Shown here: positions 26,035-35,098 of the stretch, in pieces
Layout of the letters: every line of letters begins with the position of its first letter
How positions within the stretch are numbered: the stretch's first letter is position 1
From: Jeotgalibacillus malaysiensis
Lineage (GTDB): Bacteria > Bacillota > Bacilli > Bacillales > Jeotgalibacillaceae
Assembly: GCA_000818095.1 (NCBI GenBank)
Contig: CP009416.1
Span: 1,782,501-1,846,500, forward strand
Length of the DNA stretch: 64,000 nt
Direction of reading: 5' to 3'
Notes under the pieces: generated by a model
Told to the model about the DNA's origin: nothing
The model's database searches: none
The model's input: the letters and a program-made list of their open reading frames with translations, nothing else
Program-made: the position numbers and the translations under genes

Positions 26035-26063
26035 ATTATACAGTGAACATACGTAATAAGCAA
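26035..26063 (-). promoter_or_regulatory. Promoter of rnpB
   Basis: Minus-strand TTGCTT (26063-26058) and TATAAT (26040-26035) are exactly 17 bases apart. The predicted start near 26028 fits the expected 5' end of the RNA. Confidence 0.75.
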
Positions 26064-26073
26064 GAAGCTTTTA

Positions 26074-26403
26074 TTACCTGTCTTCGTATAATTTTCTTCC
26101 AAACACTTCTTTTTCAAGATTCGATAACCTTTTTAAGATATCGAAGTTCGTTGTGCCGCTTGCGGTCGTTGCGGGCTGTGTCTGTTGCACAGTTGATCTC
26201 CGCTGTGGTTCAGCAGAAGTTTTCTGGGCTTTTTTCAATTCATTTTCAAGCGTTTCAATTCTTTCAGTAAAAGCTTCATAATCTTTAATAATCTGGTCAA
26301 GAAAGGCATCTACCTCTTCAGGCTTATACCCTCTCATAGCTGTTTTAAATTCGCGCTCTAAGATTTCTTTAGCAGTTAATTGTGCTACTTCATTTTTCAA
26401 CAC
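26074..26403 (-). CDS. gpsB: Cell-division adaptor GpsB
   Basis: A 109-residue DivIVA-like protein that couples septal and lateral wall synthesis by binding PBP1. The N-terminal membrane/PBP-binding domain ([31 protein letters not shown]) is followed by a coiled coil, a Gln/Thr-rich linker at about 70-85 and a C-terminal helix [17 protein letters not shown], the GpsB layout. The start is GTG with GAGGTG just upstream. PBP1 itself (ponA) is encoded 6 kb away. Confidence 0.95.
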   Translation of the reverse strand: MLKNEVAQLTAKEILEREFKTAMRGYKPEEVDAFLDQIIKDYEAFTERIETLENELKKAQKTSAEPQRRSTVQQTQPATTASGTTNFDILKRLSNLEKEVFGRKLYEDR

Positions 26404-26460
26404 TATTCACCTCGGCATTCATATCCAGTATATTTATTTTTCCAAAAAGCATCCCGCTTG

Positions 26461-27021
26461 TCAATCAGGTTCTGTTTCATTCAGTATTTCTTCTTCAGCA
26501 ATCCATTGCAGATCCTGAAAATTAATCAATAAGATCTCAAGTGGATGATTCTCAGTATAATCTTTAGCTTTTCTCAAGAGAAAACCCGGTGAACCCTCTT
26601 TTTCTTCATCATATACAAGCAGCAGCCCATCAGCTTTTTTTAGCAGGAGATCATCTCTGTTTTTGAATTGGGATGGATCCTTATAAGGTTGATTTGAAAC
26701 AGAAGCAGTAAAGTCAGCACTTCTTAGCAGTTTTTGATATTTCTCCTGGTTTGTTTCATTCCACTTTTCCTGCTGATTCAAAAAAGGTGTAATAATAGCC
26801 AGCTGTATATGTGGATAATCATCTTTCATTTCGATAACTTCCTCTGCAGCCCACTGTTCTACACCTAGCCCTCCGGAGACGATAATCCATTCCAGCCCTT
26901 CATCAATCAGAGGGTCTAATCGCTGCCTGAGCGCTTTTTTAATAATTCTGACCGCAGGATCATCAGATTTAAAAATACCGATTTCATGTGACCGGTAGCC
27001 TGAAATCACAAGTGTTTTCAT
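26461..27021 (-). CDS. ypsA: YpsA, SLOG-superfamily protein
   Basis: A 186-residue protein with the Rossmann-like SLOG fold: ISGYRSHEIGIF at the start, IIVSGGLGVEQWAAEEV as the glycine-rich ligand loop and FKNRDDLLLKKADGLLLVYD near the end. YpsA binds a nucleotide-like ligand by inference and affects cell division in B. subtilis and S. aureus. It neighbours gpsB in those species too. The ATG at 27021 is chosen over an upstream GTG because GGTGA lies a few bases before it. Confidence 0.92.
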   Translation of the reverse strand: MKTLVISGYRSHEIGIFKSDDPAVRIIKKALRQRLDPLIDEGLEWIIVSGGLGVEQWAAEEVIEMKDDYPHIQLAIITPFLNQQEKWNETNQEKYQKLLRSADFTASVSNQPYKDPSQFKNRDDLLLKKADGLLLVYDEEKEGSPGFLLRKAKDYTENHPLEILLINFQDLQWIAEEEILNETEPD

Positions 27022-27050
27022 ATTGTTCACCACATTTTATAGTCATTTAT

Positions 27051-27086
27051 CAAAAAAAGCGGCGGGACTATTTTATCCTGCCGCTT
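27051..27086 (-). terminator. Terminator upstream of ypsA
   Basis: An 11-bp stem (AAGCGGCAGGA with TCCCGCCGCTT as read on the minus strand, one G-T pair) followed by seven T residues. It separates ypsA from the small gene at 27129-27221. Confidence 0.8.
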
Positions 27087-27128
27087 CCAGATGCTTATAC
27101 TCAGCTGTAAAATCCGGTTCATCACTTA

Positions 27129-27221
27129 TTATAATATAGAAAGCTGATCTCCAATTGCTGAGAAGACGTAAGCAGTAGCTCCAATCACGAAGAAAAACAA
27201 CAATAACAGTAATTTTCTCAT
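27129..27221 (-). CDS. Possible 30-residue membrane peptide
   Basis: A short frame from ATG 27221 encodes MRKLLLLLFFFVIGATAYVF and ten more residues. It forms one strongly hydrophobic helix behind a basic N-terminus. GGGG lies eight bases upstream, and a strong terminator follows at 27086, giving an independent transcription unit. No family is recognised. The frame is short, so this remains tentative. Confidence 0.4.
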   Translation of the reverse strand: MRKLLLLLFFFVIGATAYVFSAIGDQLSIL

Positions 27222-27416
27222 ACTTTCAACCCCAAATATAATCAATAATTTAATAGTACAATTGTTTCGCATATGAAACAACCATCTGATAAACATTGAT
27301 TCTTGTCTATTTTGTGACAATTCTGCCATTCTATACAGAACATTGTCGGAAAAGTAATGAAAAATGACTGTTTATCCGTCGTTTTTTGCGCTTCCCCGGG
27401 AAGTATTTTAACTCAT

Positions 27417-28640
27417 TTAACGTAATTTCCGGGAAATACGGTTTAACCTGTGTTTAATTTCCTCAAGCTTTTTCTGCTTCATTTCTTCTTTAAGGAGATC
27501 AGCATCCAGCGCTTTAATCGCGTTCATAGCAAATAGATATGCTTTCTCATAATCCTTTTTCTGATGCTCATAAATTTTAGAAAGCTCAATGGCTGATAAT
27601 CTTTTTTCCTTTGCATTACTTTGCTTCAATGCTGTTTCAAAAAACCTGACCGCCTCGTCAAAATGTTTCTGCTTTTTGTATTCATATGCCAGGTGAAATG
27701 CAGCAGAAGGATTTTCATCCATCTCGTAAGCATCTTTTAAATATCGTTCAGAGATTTGGCTTTCTCCTTCTTTTTTAAACCATTTACCAGTTTCAAGCTT
27801 TTCCATGCTGCTCTGCTGATGGTCTGCACCTAAAAGCTGATGACTGATATGAGTATAAAGCGTAATCAGTGAAAGAATGTCTTTTTCATTGTGTTCAAGC
27901 ACTTTAAGCATACCTTCAGGGTGCTTTCTTTCAACAAAGTCAAAATAGATTGCCGGTGCAAGATAACCGGGCACATCATCTTTTCTTGTAAACCCAAGCT
28001 TTTCTTCTTCAAGACTTTTTAGTTTCAACGATTTCAGGCTACTTTTCCAAAGTCTCTTTGCAGCATGATATAAATCAAAATGCCCCGTTTCAGGAAGTTT
28101 TGGCACATGATTTCTGATTAACGTGTGTCTTGACTGCACCTGTGGCCAGTCAAAAGACTTCCCGTTAAAAGTAACAAGTGTTTCATAATTGACATTCTCT
28201 AAGAAACTCAGATATAAAGCAATTTCATTCGAAGGGTCCGTTAAGATATGCTGTTTTAATATGACTTTATCTTTTTCAAAAGTTGCGTATCCCAAAAGAA
28301 ATATCGTAGTACCTGTCCCGCTCAGCCCGGTTGTTTCAGTATCAAAAAAGAAAAGATCATCCGGCTTAAATGATTTAGCTGATAATGAATGGTTAAAATT
28401 TGTTTGATTCCAGGATTTCACTACATCTCTGAATTCAGAAAGCTTATAATGACCATGCTGATGATCTGCAGAATAGTGTACTTCCCGTATCAGGCAGTAC
28501 TGATCTTCATAAGCATATACATCTGTCTGGTTGTCTTTCCAGATCTCCATATAAGGCAGCTTTTCAATGACAGGTTCAGTTTTTATTTCACTTTGTTTTA
28601 TATGAGGCTTCATCCGTGCAAGCTTCTTTTTAAAGTTCAT
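27417..28640 (-). CDS. mrfB: Mitomycin-repair exonuclease MrfB
   Basis: A 407-residue protein with an N-terminal DEDD-type exonuclease domain (FFFDTETTGLSGTG; TFNGKSFDWPQVQSR; EHNEKDILSLITLY) and C-terminal TPR-like helices (about 285-400). In B. subtilis YprB (MrfB) acts with the helicase YprA (MrfA) to repair mitomycin C adducts by a UvrABC-independent route. The ATG at 28640 has GGAG ten bases upstream. The frame overlaps mrfA by 11 bases, so they are co-translated. Confidence 0.92.
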   Translation of the reverse strand: MNFKKKLARMKPHIKQSEIKTEPVIEKLPYMEIWKDNQTDVYAYEDQYCLIREVHYSADHQHGHYKLSEFRDVVKSWNQTNFNHSLSAKSFKPDDLFFFDTETTGLSGTGTTIFLLGYATFEKDKVILKQHILTDPSNEIALYLSFLENVNYETLVTFNGKSFDWPQVQSRHTLIRNHVPKLPETGHFDLYHAAKRLWKSSLKSLKLKSLEEEKLGFTRKDDVPGYLAPAIYFDFVERKHPEGMLKVLEHNEKDILSLITLYTHISHQLLGADHQQSSMEKLETGKWFKKEGESQISERYLKDAYEMDENPSAAFHLAYEYKKQKHFDEAVRFFETALKQSNAKEKRLSAIELSKIYEHQKKDYEKAYLFAMNAIKALDADLLKEEMKQKKLEEIKHRLNRISRKLR

Positions 28641-30921
28641 TTTGAGTATTCTCCATTGCATCAGCAAACAGTGTTAATAGTGCGTATGCATCCTTTTTGC
28701 CGCCTGAAAAGGAAATTTCTGTTCCGACACATGATGGACACCCTTCTTCACAGCTGCACCTTTTGACAAGAGTAGCTGCTTCACGAATCAGTCCGCTGCC
28801 AGTTTCATATACCTTTTCACTCAAACCGATGCCACCGGGATAACGGTCGTAAATAAAAATTGTCGGGAGCTGGTTATGAACTGCTTTTACCTGTGGGGTA
28901 ATCTGAATATCCTGCGGATCACACATCACATATACAGGAACAATCGCTTTTAAAGCGTGGGCAGCGCCGATCAGTCCCTGTTCTATTCTTTCATCTGTCA
29001 TGTCATGAAGTTCTTCACTTAACGCAAACCAGGCTGCACTTGTGTGTAATTCCTCCTCAGGCAGATCGATCGGTCCTGAACCAATGTTTTCATGTGTATC
29101 AAATTTAATCTTTTTAAAGATCGTTGCCATCGCCCTGACAGATACATCACCATAGGATACCCGCGCCTGCTCAGTCTGTTTACATTTATCTTCTTCAAGA
29201 ACGGACAGCTGAACAGCAAGGTTTGCATCTGTATAATAATCAACCTCTACTTCTCTCACAAATGCTTTCTTTTCCTCCCAGTCAAGGAATTCAACCTGAT
29301 ACTGAATACCCTGGTGCAGATAAATCGCTTCATCATGCAGCAGTGTCATAGCACTGAAACGGTCCATTTCACCGAGGACTTTGTGATCTGCTGTTTCTGT
29401 CTGATCAATAATCACCACATTTTCCTGCGAAGCAGATCTCAGACTGATATTGTGAGCTGGAAAAGCATCGTTCATCCAATGCCATTTATTCCCTGAAAAG
29501 TGAAGTACACGTTCTTCTGTTAAATACTCAAGCAAATCTGCAGGATCGATCTCTCCAAACAGCTCGTCCCGCTCAAATGGCAGTTCAAATGCAGCACACT
29601 TTAAATGATCCAGCATAATGATGATATTCTCAGGATTAATTCTGGCAGTCTCAGGACTTGCCTCAAGAAAATAATCAGGGTGCTGAATGACAAATTGATC
29701 AAGAGGGCTCGAGCTTGCAACCATTATAATTAAAGCTTCACCCTGCCTTCTGCCTGCACGTCCTGCCTGCTGCCAGGCACTTGCAATTGTTCCGGGATAA
29801 CCAGTCATCACACACGCCTGAAGCTGACCAATGTCAACACCCAGTTCAAGTGCATTCGTACTGACTACGCCATAGACATCTCCTGTACGAAGCCCCTTCT
29901 CTATTTCTCTCCGCTGAGTTGGTAAGTAACCACCACGATAACCTCTGATTGATTTCGGTCCAAGTTCATTTTTCACAAGTTCCTGCAGATAAGTAAGTAT
30001 AATCTCGACTCTCACACGGCTTCGTGCGAATACAATCGTTTGAATTTTTTCTTTTAACAAAAGCCCGGCAATTCTTCTGACTTCAAGTGTTGCACTTCTT
30101 CTTATATTCATCTGATGATTAACAACAGGCGGGTTATAAAAAATAAAATGCTTTTTTGCTGAAGGTGCTCCATTACGGTCTATCAGCGTAATTTCATTTC
30201 CTGTCAGATTTTCAGCAAGTTCTTTTGGATTGGCAATTGTTGCTGATGTACAGATGAAAATCGGATTGCTGCCATAAAACTTACAGATCCTTTTTAATCT
30301 TTTAATCACATTTGCGACATGACTTCCAAAAACGCCTCGATAAATATGAAGTTCATCAATCACAACATATTTGAGGTTTTCAAAAAGCGATACCCATTTC
30401 GTATGATGTGGCAGTATCGCTGAGTGAAGCATATCCGGATTAGTGATGACAATATGACCTGCTTTTCGGACTTTTTGTCTGATTCCTGCAGGGGTATCCC
30501 CGTCGTACGTGTATGAATTAATAGACGCTTCAGCCAGCTCAAGTAATTCATTGAGCTCTGTTTTCTGATCCTGGGCAAGTGCTTTGGTCGGGAAAATATA
30601 CAGCGCGCGACTGTGGGATTCATTCATAATCTGATGGATCACAGGCAGGTTATAGCACAATGTTTTTCCTGAAGCTGTCGGTGTCACAGCTGTTATGGAT
30701 CTGCCTTCACTGACTGCCTCGAATGCTTCTGCCTGATGGGAATAAAGCTGTCCGATTCCCCTGCGTTCCAAAGCCTTTTTAAGGTTCGGGTGAACACGTT
30801 CAGGAAGCGGTGTATAAACCGCTTTCTTAGGTTCAATTGTATGCCATTTTATGATTTGATCTGATATTTCACGATTTTGTTTAAAGCTTTCTGCGATTTC
30901 ACTAAGCGTTTTTTTACGCAT
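28630..30921 (-). CDS. mrfA: Mitomycin-repair helicase MrfA
   Basis: A 763-residue superfamily 2 helicase with Walker A PTASGKTLCYNLP, DELH box (VIDELHIYRG), motif III TSATIAN and motif VI QQAGRAGRRQ. The C-terminal MrfA/DUF1998 zinc domain holds four cysteines in KRCSCEEGCPSCVG. It is the partner of MrfB in excision of interstrand and monoadduct damage. The start is ATG 30921 with AGAGGTGAT upstream. It heads the mrfA-mrfB operon, whose promoter carries a near-consensus LexA box (30948-30961). Confidence 0.94.
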   Translation of the reverse strand: MRKKTLSEIAESFKQNREISDQIIKWHTIEPKKAVYTPLPERVHPNLKKALERRGIGQLYSHQAEAFEAVSEGRSITAVTPTASGKTLCYNLPVIHQIMNESHSRALYIFPTKALAQDQKTELNELLELAEASINSYTYDGDTPAGIRQKVRKAGHIVITNPDMLHSAILPHHTKWVSLFENLKYVVIDELHIYRGVFGSHVANVIKRLKRICKFYGSNPIFICTSATIANPKELAENLTGNEITLIDRNGAPSAKKHFIFYNPPVVNHQMNIRRSATLEVRRIAGLLLKEKIQTIVFARSRVRVEIILTYLQELVKNELGPKSIRGYRGGYLPTQRREIEKGLRTGDVYGVVSTNALELGVDIGQLQACVMTGYPGTIASAWQQAGRAGRRQGEALIIMVASSSPLDQFVIQHPDYFLEASPETARINPENIIIMLDHLKCAAFELPFERDELFGEIDPADLLEYLTEERVLHFSGNKWHWMNDAFPAHNISLRSASQENVVIIDQTETADHKVLGEMDRFSAMTLLHDEAIYLHQGIQYQVEFLDWEEKKAFVREVEVDYYTDANLAVQLSVLEEDKCKQTEQARVSYGDVSVRAMATIFKKIKFDTHENIGSGPIDLPEEELHTSAAWFALSEELHDMTDERIEQGLIGAAHALKAIVPVYVMCDPQDIQITPQVKAVHNQLPTIFIYDRYPGGIGLSEKVYETGSGLIREAATLVKRCSCEEGCPSCVGTEISFSGGKKDAYALLTLFADAMENTQNEL

Positions 30922-30941
30922 GCGATCACCTCTGTACTTCC

Positions 30942-30970
30942 ATTATACGAACATACATTCTTCCGTGCAA
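30942..30970 (-). promoter_or_regulatory. Promoter of mrfAB with a near-consensus LexA box
   Basis: Minus-strand TTGCAC (30970-30965) and TATAAT (30947-30942) are 17 bases apart. The spacer contains AGAATGTATGTTCG (30961-30948), which differs from the Bacillus SOS box CGAAC-N4-GTTCG at two of ten positions. Confidence 0.6.
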
Positions 30971-31027
30971 ACAACGTTAAGATTTTATAACCTTTGTAAT
31001 CGATAAAATAAGCTGATTCGCCTGAGA

Positions 31028-31162
31028 TCATGTATTAACGAATTGATTACAGGTTGACATAATACGATTAATGTCAACCTTTTGTTTTTCCTCTTTAATA
31101 GATGCTTGTTCTTCATTGTCGTAACGCTGTAAAGGGCGACAGCAATATGGACAGTAATACAT
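31028..31162 (-). CDS. Possible 44-residue small protein with a CPYCC start
   Basis: The frame opens MYYCPYCCRPLQRYD with a good AAGGAG eight bases before the ATG at 31162; an ATG at 31168 is too close. Three N-terminal cysteines and one later cysteine could hold a zinc. It fills the gap between yppE and mrfA on the same strand. Against it, an inverted repeat with a plus-strand T-tail (31051-31085) lies inside the frame. No family is recognised. Confidence 0.5.
   Translation of the reverse strand: MYYCPYCCRPLQRYDNEEQASIKEEKQKVDINRIMSTCNQFVNT
31051..31089 (+). terminator. Terminator-like inverted repeat inside a minus-strand frame
   Basis: AGGTTGACAT and ATGTCAACCT form a perfect 10-bp stem with a 10-base loop, followed on the plus strand by TTTGTTTTTC. 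No plus-strand gene ends here. It may terminate antisense transcription or act as an operator. Confidence 0.4.
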
Positions 31163-31202
31163 AGCCATTCTCCTTTTTAAATAGCTTATGCCTATAAGTG
31201 GT

Positions 31203-31565
31203 TTAATGCCCCTTTAGAATTGTACTTAATTGTTCTAATACATACAGACTTGATTGAATGTAACTTTTAAAGCGTTTGTAACTTGTTTCAGGAAAGAAGC
31301 ATTGCACTACAATTAATTCGATATTCTCAGCAGTTGCTGCGATCTGATTCTGGTGAATATTCTTTTTCGGCTGATTGATCAGATAATCAGATGCAGCATC
31401 TTTCCATTCAGCTAAAATTGAATGGGCATGATTTGCAAATGGTTTAACTTCAGTATAAAAATCCCCTTTATCCTTTGTTTCTCTTCTATTGTTATATTCC
31501 TGATCTGCCTGTTTTGTTATATCAATTAATTGATTTGTCTGTTTTAATATCATATCCGGTTTCAA
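31203..31565 (-). CDS. yppE: YppE family protein (DUF1798)
   Basis: A small helical protein of about 120 residues (KPDMILKQTNQLIDITKQ start; VVQCFFPETSYKRFKS near the middle) that matches the YppE family by sequence feel and by position next to recU and ponA. No activity is known; the structure in the family is a helical bundle. TTG at 31565 is chosen, since GAGGTG lies six bases before it; the longer GTG frame at 31574 would start inside that binding site. Confidence 0.75.
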   Translation of the reverse strand: MKPDMILKQTNQLIDITKQADQEYNNRRETKDKGDFYTEVKPFANHAHSILAEWKDAASDYLINQPKKNIHQNQIAATAENIELIVVQCFFPETSYKRFKSYIQSSLYVLEQLSTILKGH

Positions 31566-31663
31566 ATGTAACACCTCAATTTAGTTATACTGCTAGTTTA
31601 ACAAACGAATGGCTTACTGTAACTTTAATTGATGTATGTACGTCTAATATCAGCACGGATCAG

Positions 31664-31691
31664 TTTGATCGATTGCCGCTTGTGGTATGAT
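31664..31691 (+). promoter_or_regulatory. Probable promoter of recU-ponA
   Basis: TTTGAT (31664-31669) and TATGAT (31686-31691) are 16 bases apart with a TGG extension before the -10. It lies 20 bases before the recU start. Confidence 0.4.
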
Positions 31692-31711
31692 GTTCAGGTG
31701 AGGTGTTACAC

Positions 31712-32317
31712 ATGGAATTTCATTATCCAAATGGAAAAAAATTCAGCCCTAAACCAGCCAAAAGCAGCGCGGTTAAAAAAGAGAAGTCATATTCTCATGG
31801 AAAGAGAGGAATGACCCTCGAAGATGATCTGAATGAAACGAATGACTATTATGTGCATTCGGGTATGGCAGTCATTCATAAAAAACCTGTCCCTGTACAG
31901 ATCGTAAATGTGGATTATCCGAAAAGAAGTGCTGCTGTGATCAAAGAAGCCTATTTTAAACAGGCGTCCACAACAGACTATAATGGTGTCTATAAAGGTC
32001 ATTATGTTGACTTTGAAGCTAAAGAAACAAGAAATCGCACATCTTTTCCATTGCAAAATTTCCACCAGCACCAGCTTGATCATATGAAACAGGTTACCGC
32101 TCAAAGAGGGATTGCGTTTGTCATTATCAGGTTTTCATTAACTGAAGAAATATTCCTGATGCCATATGTGCAATTGAACAACTTCTGGGAGAGGATGTTA
32201 AAAGGCGGACGAAAATCTATGACAAAAAAAGAAATAGAAGAAACGTCTTATTCTATTCCTTTAGGCTTGCACCCGAGGATAGATTATCTTAAAATTATAG
32301 ATCATTTGCTTAAATGA
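31712..32317 (+). CDS. recU: Holliday junction resolvase RecU
   Basis: A 201-residue resolvase that cuts four-way DNA junctions during recombination and segregation. The nuclease core is visible: [21 protein letters not shown] (Asp/Glu/Lys metal site) and [15 protein letters not shown]. The ATG at 31712 is chosen because GAGGTG lies six bases before it and homologues begin MEFHYPNGK. It precedes ponA by 26 bases, the same recU-ponA operon as in B. subtilis. Confidence 0.96.
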   Translation: MEFHYPNGKKFSPKPAKSSAVKKEKSYSHGKRGMTLEDDLNETNDYYVHSGMAVIHKKPVPVQIVNVDYPKRSAAVIKEAYFKQASTTDYNGVYKGHYVDFEAKETRNRTSFPLQNFHQHQLDHMKQVTAQRGIAFVIIRFSLTEEIFLMPYVQLNNFWERMLKGGRKSMTKKEIEETSYSIPLGLHPRIDYLKIIDHLLK

Positions 32318-32343
32318 GCTTTTTGAAAGAGAGGAACTAATAA

Positions 32344-35064
32344 ATGGCTGATTATAAATCACGCGAAGAAAAGAGAAACGCGCAAAAAAATGCCAGGACG
32401 AAAAATAAAAATAAAAGTAAAGGAAAAAAAGGATCTATCTTTAAGAAGGTCCTGATTACGATTTTTATTGTCGGTCTGGCTGGACTATTGTTTGGCGGCG
32501 GATTGTTCGCCTACTACGCTTCACAGGCACCTGAATTAAATGAAGAGGATTTTGTGGACCCGATTACAACTGAAATAAAAGATGTAAATGGTGATGTTTT
32601 CGCAAGAATCGGTGCTGAAAACCGGGAATTTGTTTCTTATGATGAAATTCCACCTCTTGTTGAAAATGCAGTACTTGCAATTGAGGATAACCGCTTTTAT
32701 GAGCATCAGGGCGTTGACTTTTTCCGTCTGGTTGGAGCAGTGCTGGCTAATATCACAGAAGGTTTTGGCGCTGAGGGGGCGAGTACGTTAACTCAGCAGG
32801 TCATCAAACAATCTGTATTAACACCAGAGAAATCACTTGAGCGTAAAGCTCAGGAAGCCTGGCTTGCTTATCAGCTTGAACAGGATTACGAAAAAGAAGA
32901 AATCTTTGAAATGTATGTGAATAAAATTTATTACTCAGACAGCATTTATGGGATCAGAACAGCTTCTCAATATTATTATGGTGTGGATCTGTCTGATCTT
33001 GAGCTGCATCAGGCTGCACTGCTTGCAGGTCTGCCACAGCGACCAAACGCTTATAATCCGTATGAAAACCCTGATCTGGCTAAAGAACGCCGTGATATTG
33101 TTCTGAGACAAATGAATAATCATGGAAAGATTTCTGAAGAAGAAATGAATCAGGCAATTGATACAGATATTACTGAAGGGCTCGTTGACCGCAGTGAAGG
33201 TTCTGAAAATCCAAGACAGCAGCTTGCAGCTGAAGAATCAAAGTATGATGCTTTTGTAGATGTTGTACTGGATGAAATTGATGAATTGGAAGATGTTAAC
33301 CCTTATGAAGATGGATTGACAATTAATACTACGCTTGATCCAAATGCACAGACAATCGTTGAAAACACTTTAAACGATGGTAGTATTCAGTTCCCTGCTG
33401 ATATGAATGAAGTAATGGCTCAGGCAGGTGTCACTTTGCTTGATACTGAAACTGGTGCGATCAGAGCGATTGGCGGCGGCCGCGGTTATGGTGATGAAGT
33501 ACAGCGAGGATTTAACTATGCAACAGATCAGACGCGTCAGCCGGGTTCAGCAATTAAGCCACTGCTTGATTATGCACCTGCAATAGAATATCTCGACTGG
33601 TCAACCGCACAAACAATCGTGGATGAACCATATGAATATTCAAACGGATTTGCACCAAATAATTACGATGGACAGTTCAAAGGCCCAATGACAATGAGAG
33701 ATGCACTGGCTGACTCTAGAAACATTACTGCAATAAAAGCTTATATGGAAGTCGGCCAAGAACAGGGAACTGAATTCCTAAGAGATCTTGGCTGGGACTT
33801 TAACACCGAGAACTGTGGCGATGTACTCTGTGAAAGTGCGGCAATTGGTGGTGAACCTGAAACAAATACGCTAGAAATGGCTGGCGCTTACGCTGCCTTT
33901 GGTAATAATGGCGTGTATAATGAACCACATTCTATTACAAGCATTGAATTCAGAGACGGTTCATCAATGGAGCTTGAAGCAGAATCTGAAGTGGTAATGA
34001 AGGACTCTACTGCTTATATGATGTCAGATATGCTAAAAGATGTATTAAATGATGGTTCAACAGGTGAGTTAGCTCAGGTTAACGGTTTGCCGTTAGCAGG
34101 TAAATCCGGCACAACCAACTATCCTGCTGATGTATTGAGTGCAAATAACATCCCATCAAACGGTGCGCCGGATTCCTGGTTTGCTGGGTTTACGACTCAG
34201 TACACAGCTGCAGTATGGCTTGGGTATGCAGCAGATCAAAATCAAAATTACCTCTCTCCCCAGGACCGTTGGGTATCTCAGTATATTTTCAGAGATATTA
34301 TGAGAGGCGTTCATGAAGGTGTCGAAACACCTGATTTCGAAAAACCTGACAGCGTAGTTGAAGTGGAAATTGAGAAAGGAACTTCACCGGTACAGCTTGC
34401 AAGTGAATATACACCTGATGATCAGAAGTCAGTGGAATTGTTTATAAGAGGCACTGAACCAACTTCTGTATCTGAAGAATATGTTGTTCCGGATCTTCAG
34501 GCTCCTTCTAATCTGTCAGCTGAATATAATGATGAAAATGGCACAATCCAGCTTACATGGGATCATAGTCAGGATGAAAATGATGATCGGGATGTTGAGT
34601 TTGAAGTGCTTGTCAGCATTGACGGTGGTGAAGAACGTGAACTTGCTGTTACTTCCCAAAACGGATTAAATATTGAACAGGTTCAGGAAGGTTCAACTTA
34701 TACGTTTACAGTAACAGCAATCGCTGATGACGAACGAAGCAGTTCTGCAAATACGAATATAGAAATCGTACGATCTGAAGATGAAGATCAGCAGAATGAA
34801 GAAGAAGAAAATACTGATGAAGAACAGAATGAAGAAGAAAACCAGGAAGAAGCACCTGAAGAAAATCAGGATGAACAGACTCCTGGAGAAGGCGAAGGAA
34901 ACGGCGAGGGTCAGGGCCAGGGCAACGGTAACGGTGAGTCCGGTAATAACGGCGAACAAAGCCCTGAAGAAGGTACCGGAGACGAAGGCGGCAATACAGG
35001 AGATGAAACTTCTGATGAGCCCGCTGAAGGTGCGTCTGACGGTTCAGCTGATTCTGAAGAATAA
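32344..35064 (+). CDS. ponA: Bifunctional penicillin-binding protein 1A/1B
   Basis: A class A PBP of 906 residues that polymerises and crosslinks peptidoglycan. After a basic cytoplasmic tail (1-35) and one membrane anchor (about 36-60) comes the glycosyltransferase domain with VLAIEDNRFYEHQGVD and GASTLTQQVIKQ. The transpeptidase domain follows with the acylated serine in QPGSAIKPLLDY and KSGTTNYP. A fibronectin type III domain (about 690-790) and an unusually long acidic, then Gly/Asn-rich tail (about 800-906) end the protein. GpsB, its regulator, is encoded nearby. Confidence 0.96.
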   Translation: MADYKSREEKRNAQKNARTKNKNKSKGKKGSIFKKVLITIFIVGLAGLLFGGGLFAYYASQAPELNEEDFVDPITTEIKDVNGDVFARIGAENREFVSYDEIPPLVENAVLAIEDNRFYEHQGVDFFRLVGAVLANITEGFGAEGASTLTQQVIKQSVLTPEKSLERKAQEAWLAYQLEQDYEKEEIFEMYVNKIYYSDSIYGIRTASQYYYGVDLSDLELHQAALLAGLPQRPNAYNPYENPDLAKERRDIVLRQMNNHGKISEEEMNQAIDTDITEGLVDRSEGSENPRQQLAAEESKYDAFVDVVLDEIDELEDVNPYEDGLTINTTLDPNAQTIVENTLNDGSIQFPADMNEVMAQAGVTLLDTETGAIRAIGGGRGYGDEVQRGFNYATDQTRQPGSAIKPLLDYAPAIEYLDWSTAQTIVDEPYEYSNGFAPNNYDGQFKGPMTMRDALADSRNITAIKAYMEVGQEQGTEFLRDLGWDFNTENCGDVLCESAAIGGEPETNTLEMAGAYAAFGNNGVYNEPHSITSIEFRDGSSMELEAESEVVMKDSTAYMMSDMLKDVLNDGSTGELAQVNGLPLAGKSGTTNYPADVLSANNIPSNGAPDSWFAGFTTQYTAAVWLGYAADQNQNYLSPQDRWVSQYIFRDIMRGVHEGVETPDFEKPDSVVEVEIEKGTSPVQLASEYTPDDQKSVELFIRGTEPTSVSEEYVVPDLQAPSNLSAEYNDENGTIQLTWDHSQDENDDRDVEFEVLVSIDGGEERELAVTSQNGLNIEQVQEGSTYTFTVTAIADDERSSSANTNIEIVRSEDEDQQNEEEENTDEEQNEEENQEEAPEENQDEQTPGEGEGNGEGQGQGNGNGESGNNGEQSPEEGTGDEGGNTGDETSDEPAEGASDGSADSEE

Positions 35065-35098
35065 AGAAAGCGCGGAGCTCACACTCCGCGCTTTCTTT
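35063..35098. terminator. Shared terminator of ponA and ypoC
   Basis: GAAAGCGCGGAG and CTCCGCGCTTTC form a 12-bp stem with a 6-base loop, flanked by A and T runs. The right arm lies inside the last codons of ypoC. Confidence 0.9.

Noticed and set aside
27390-27412. CTTCCCCGGGAAG palindrome near the mrfB end
   Set aside because: There is no T run on the minus strand and the stem is short; it was not called a terminator.
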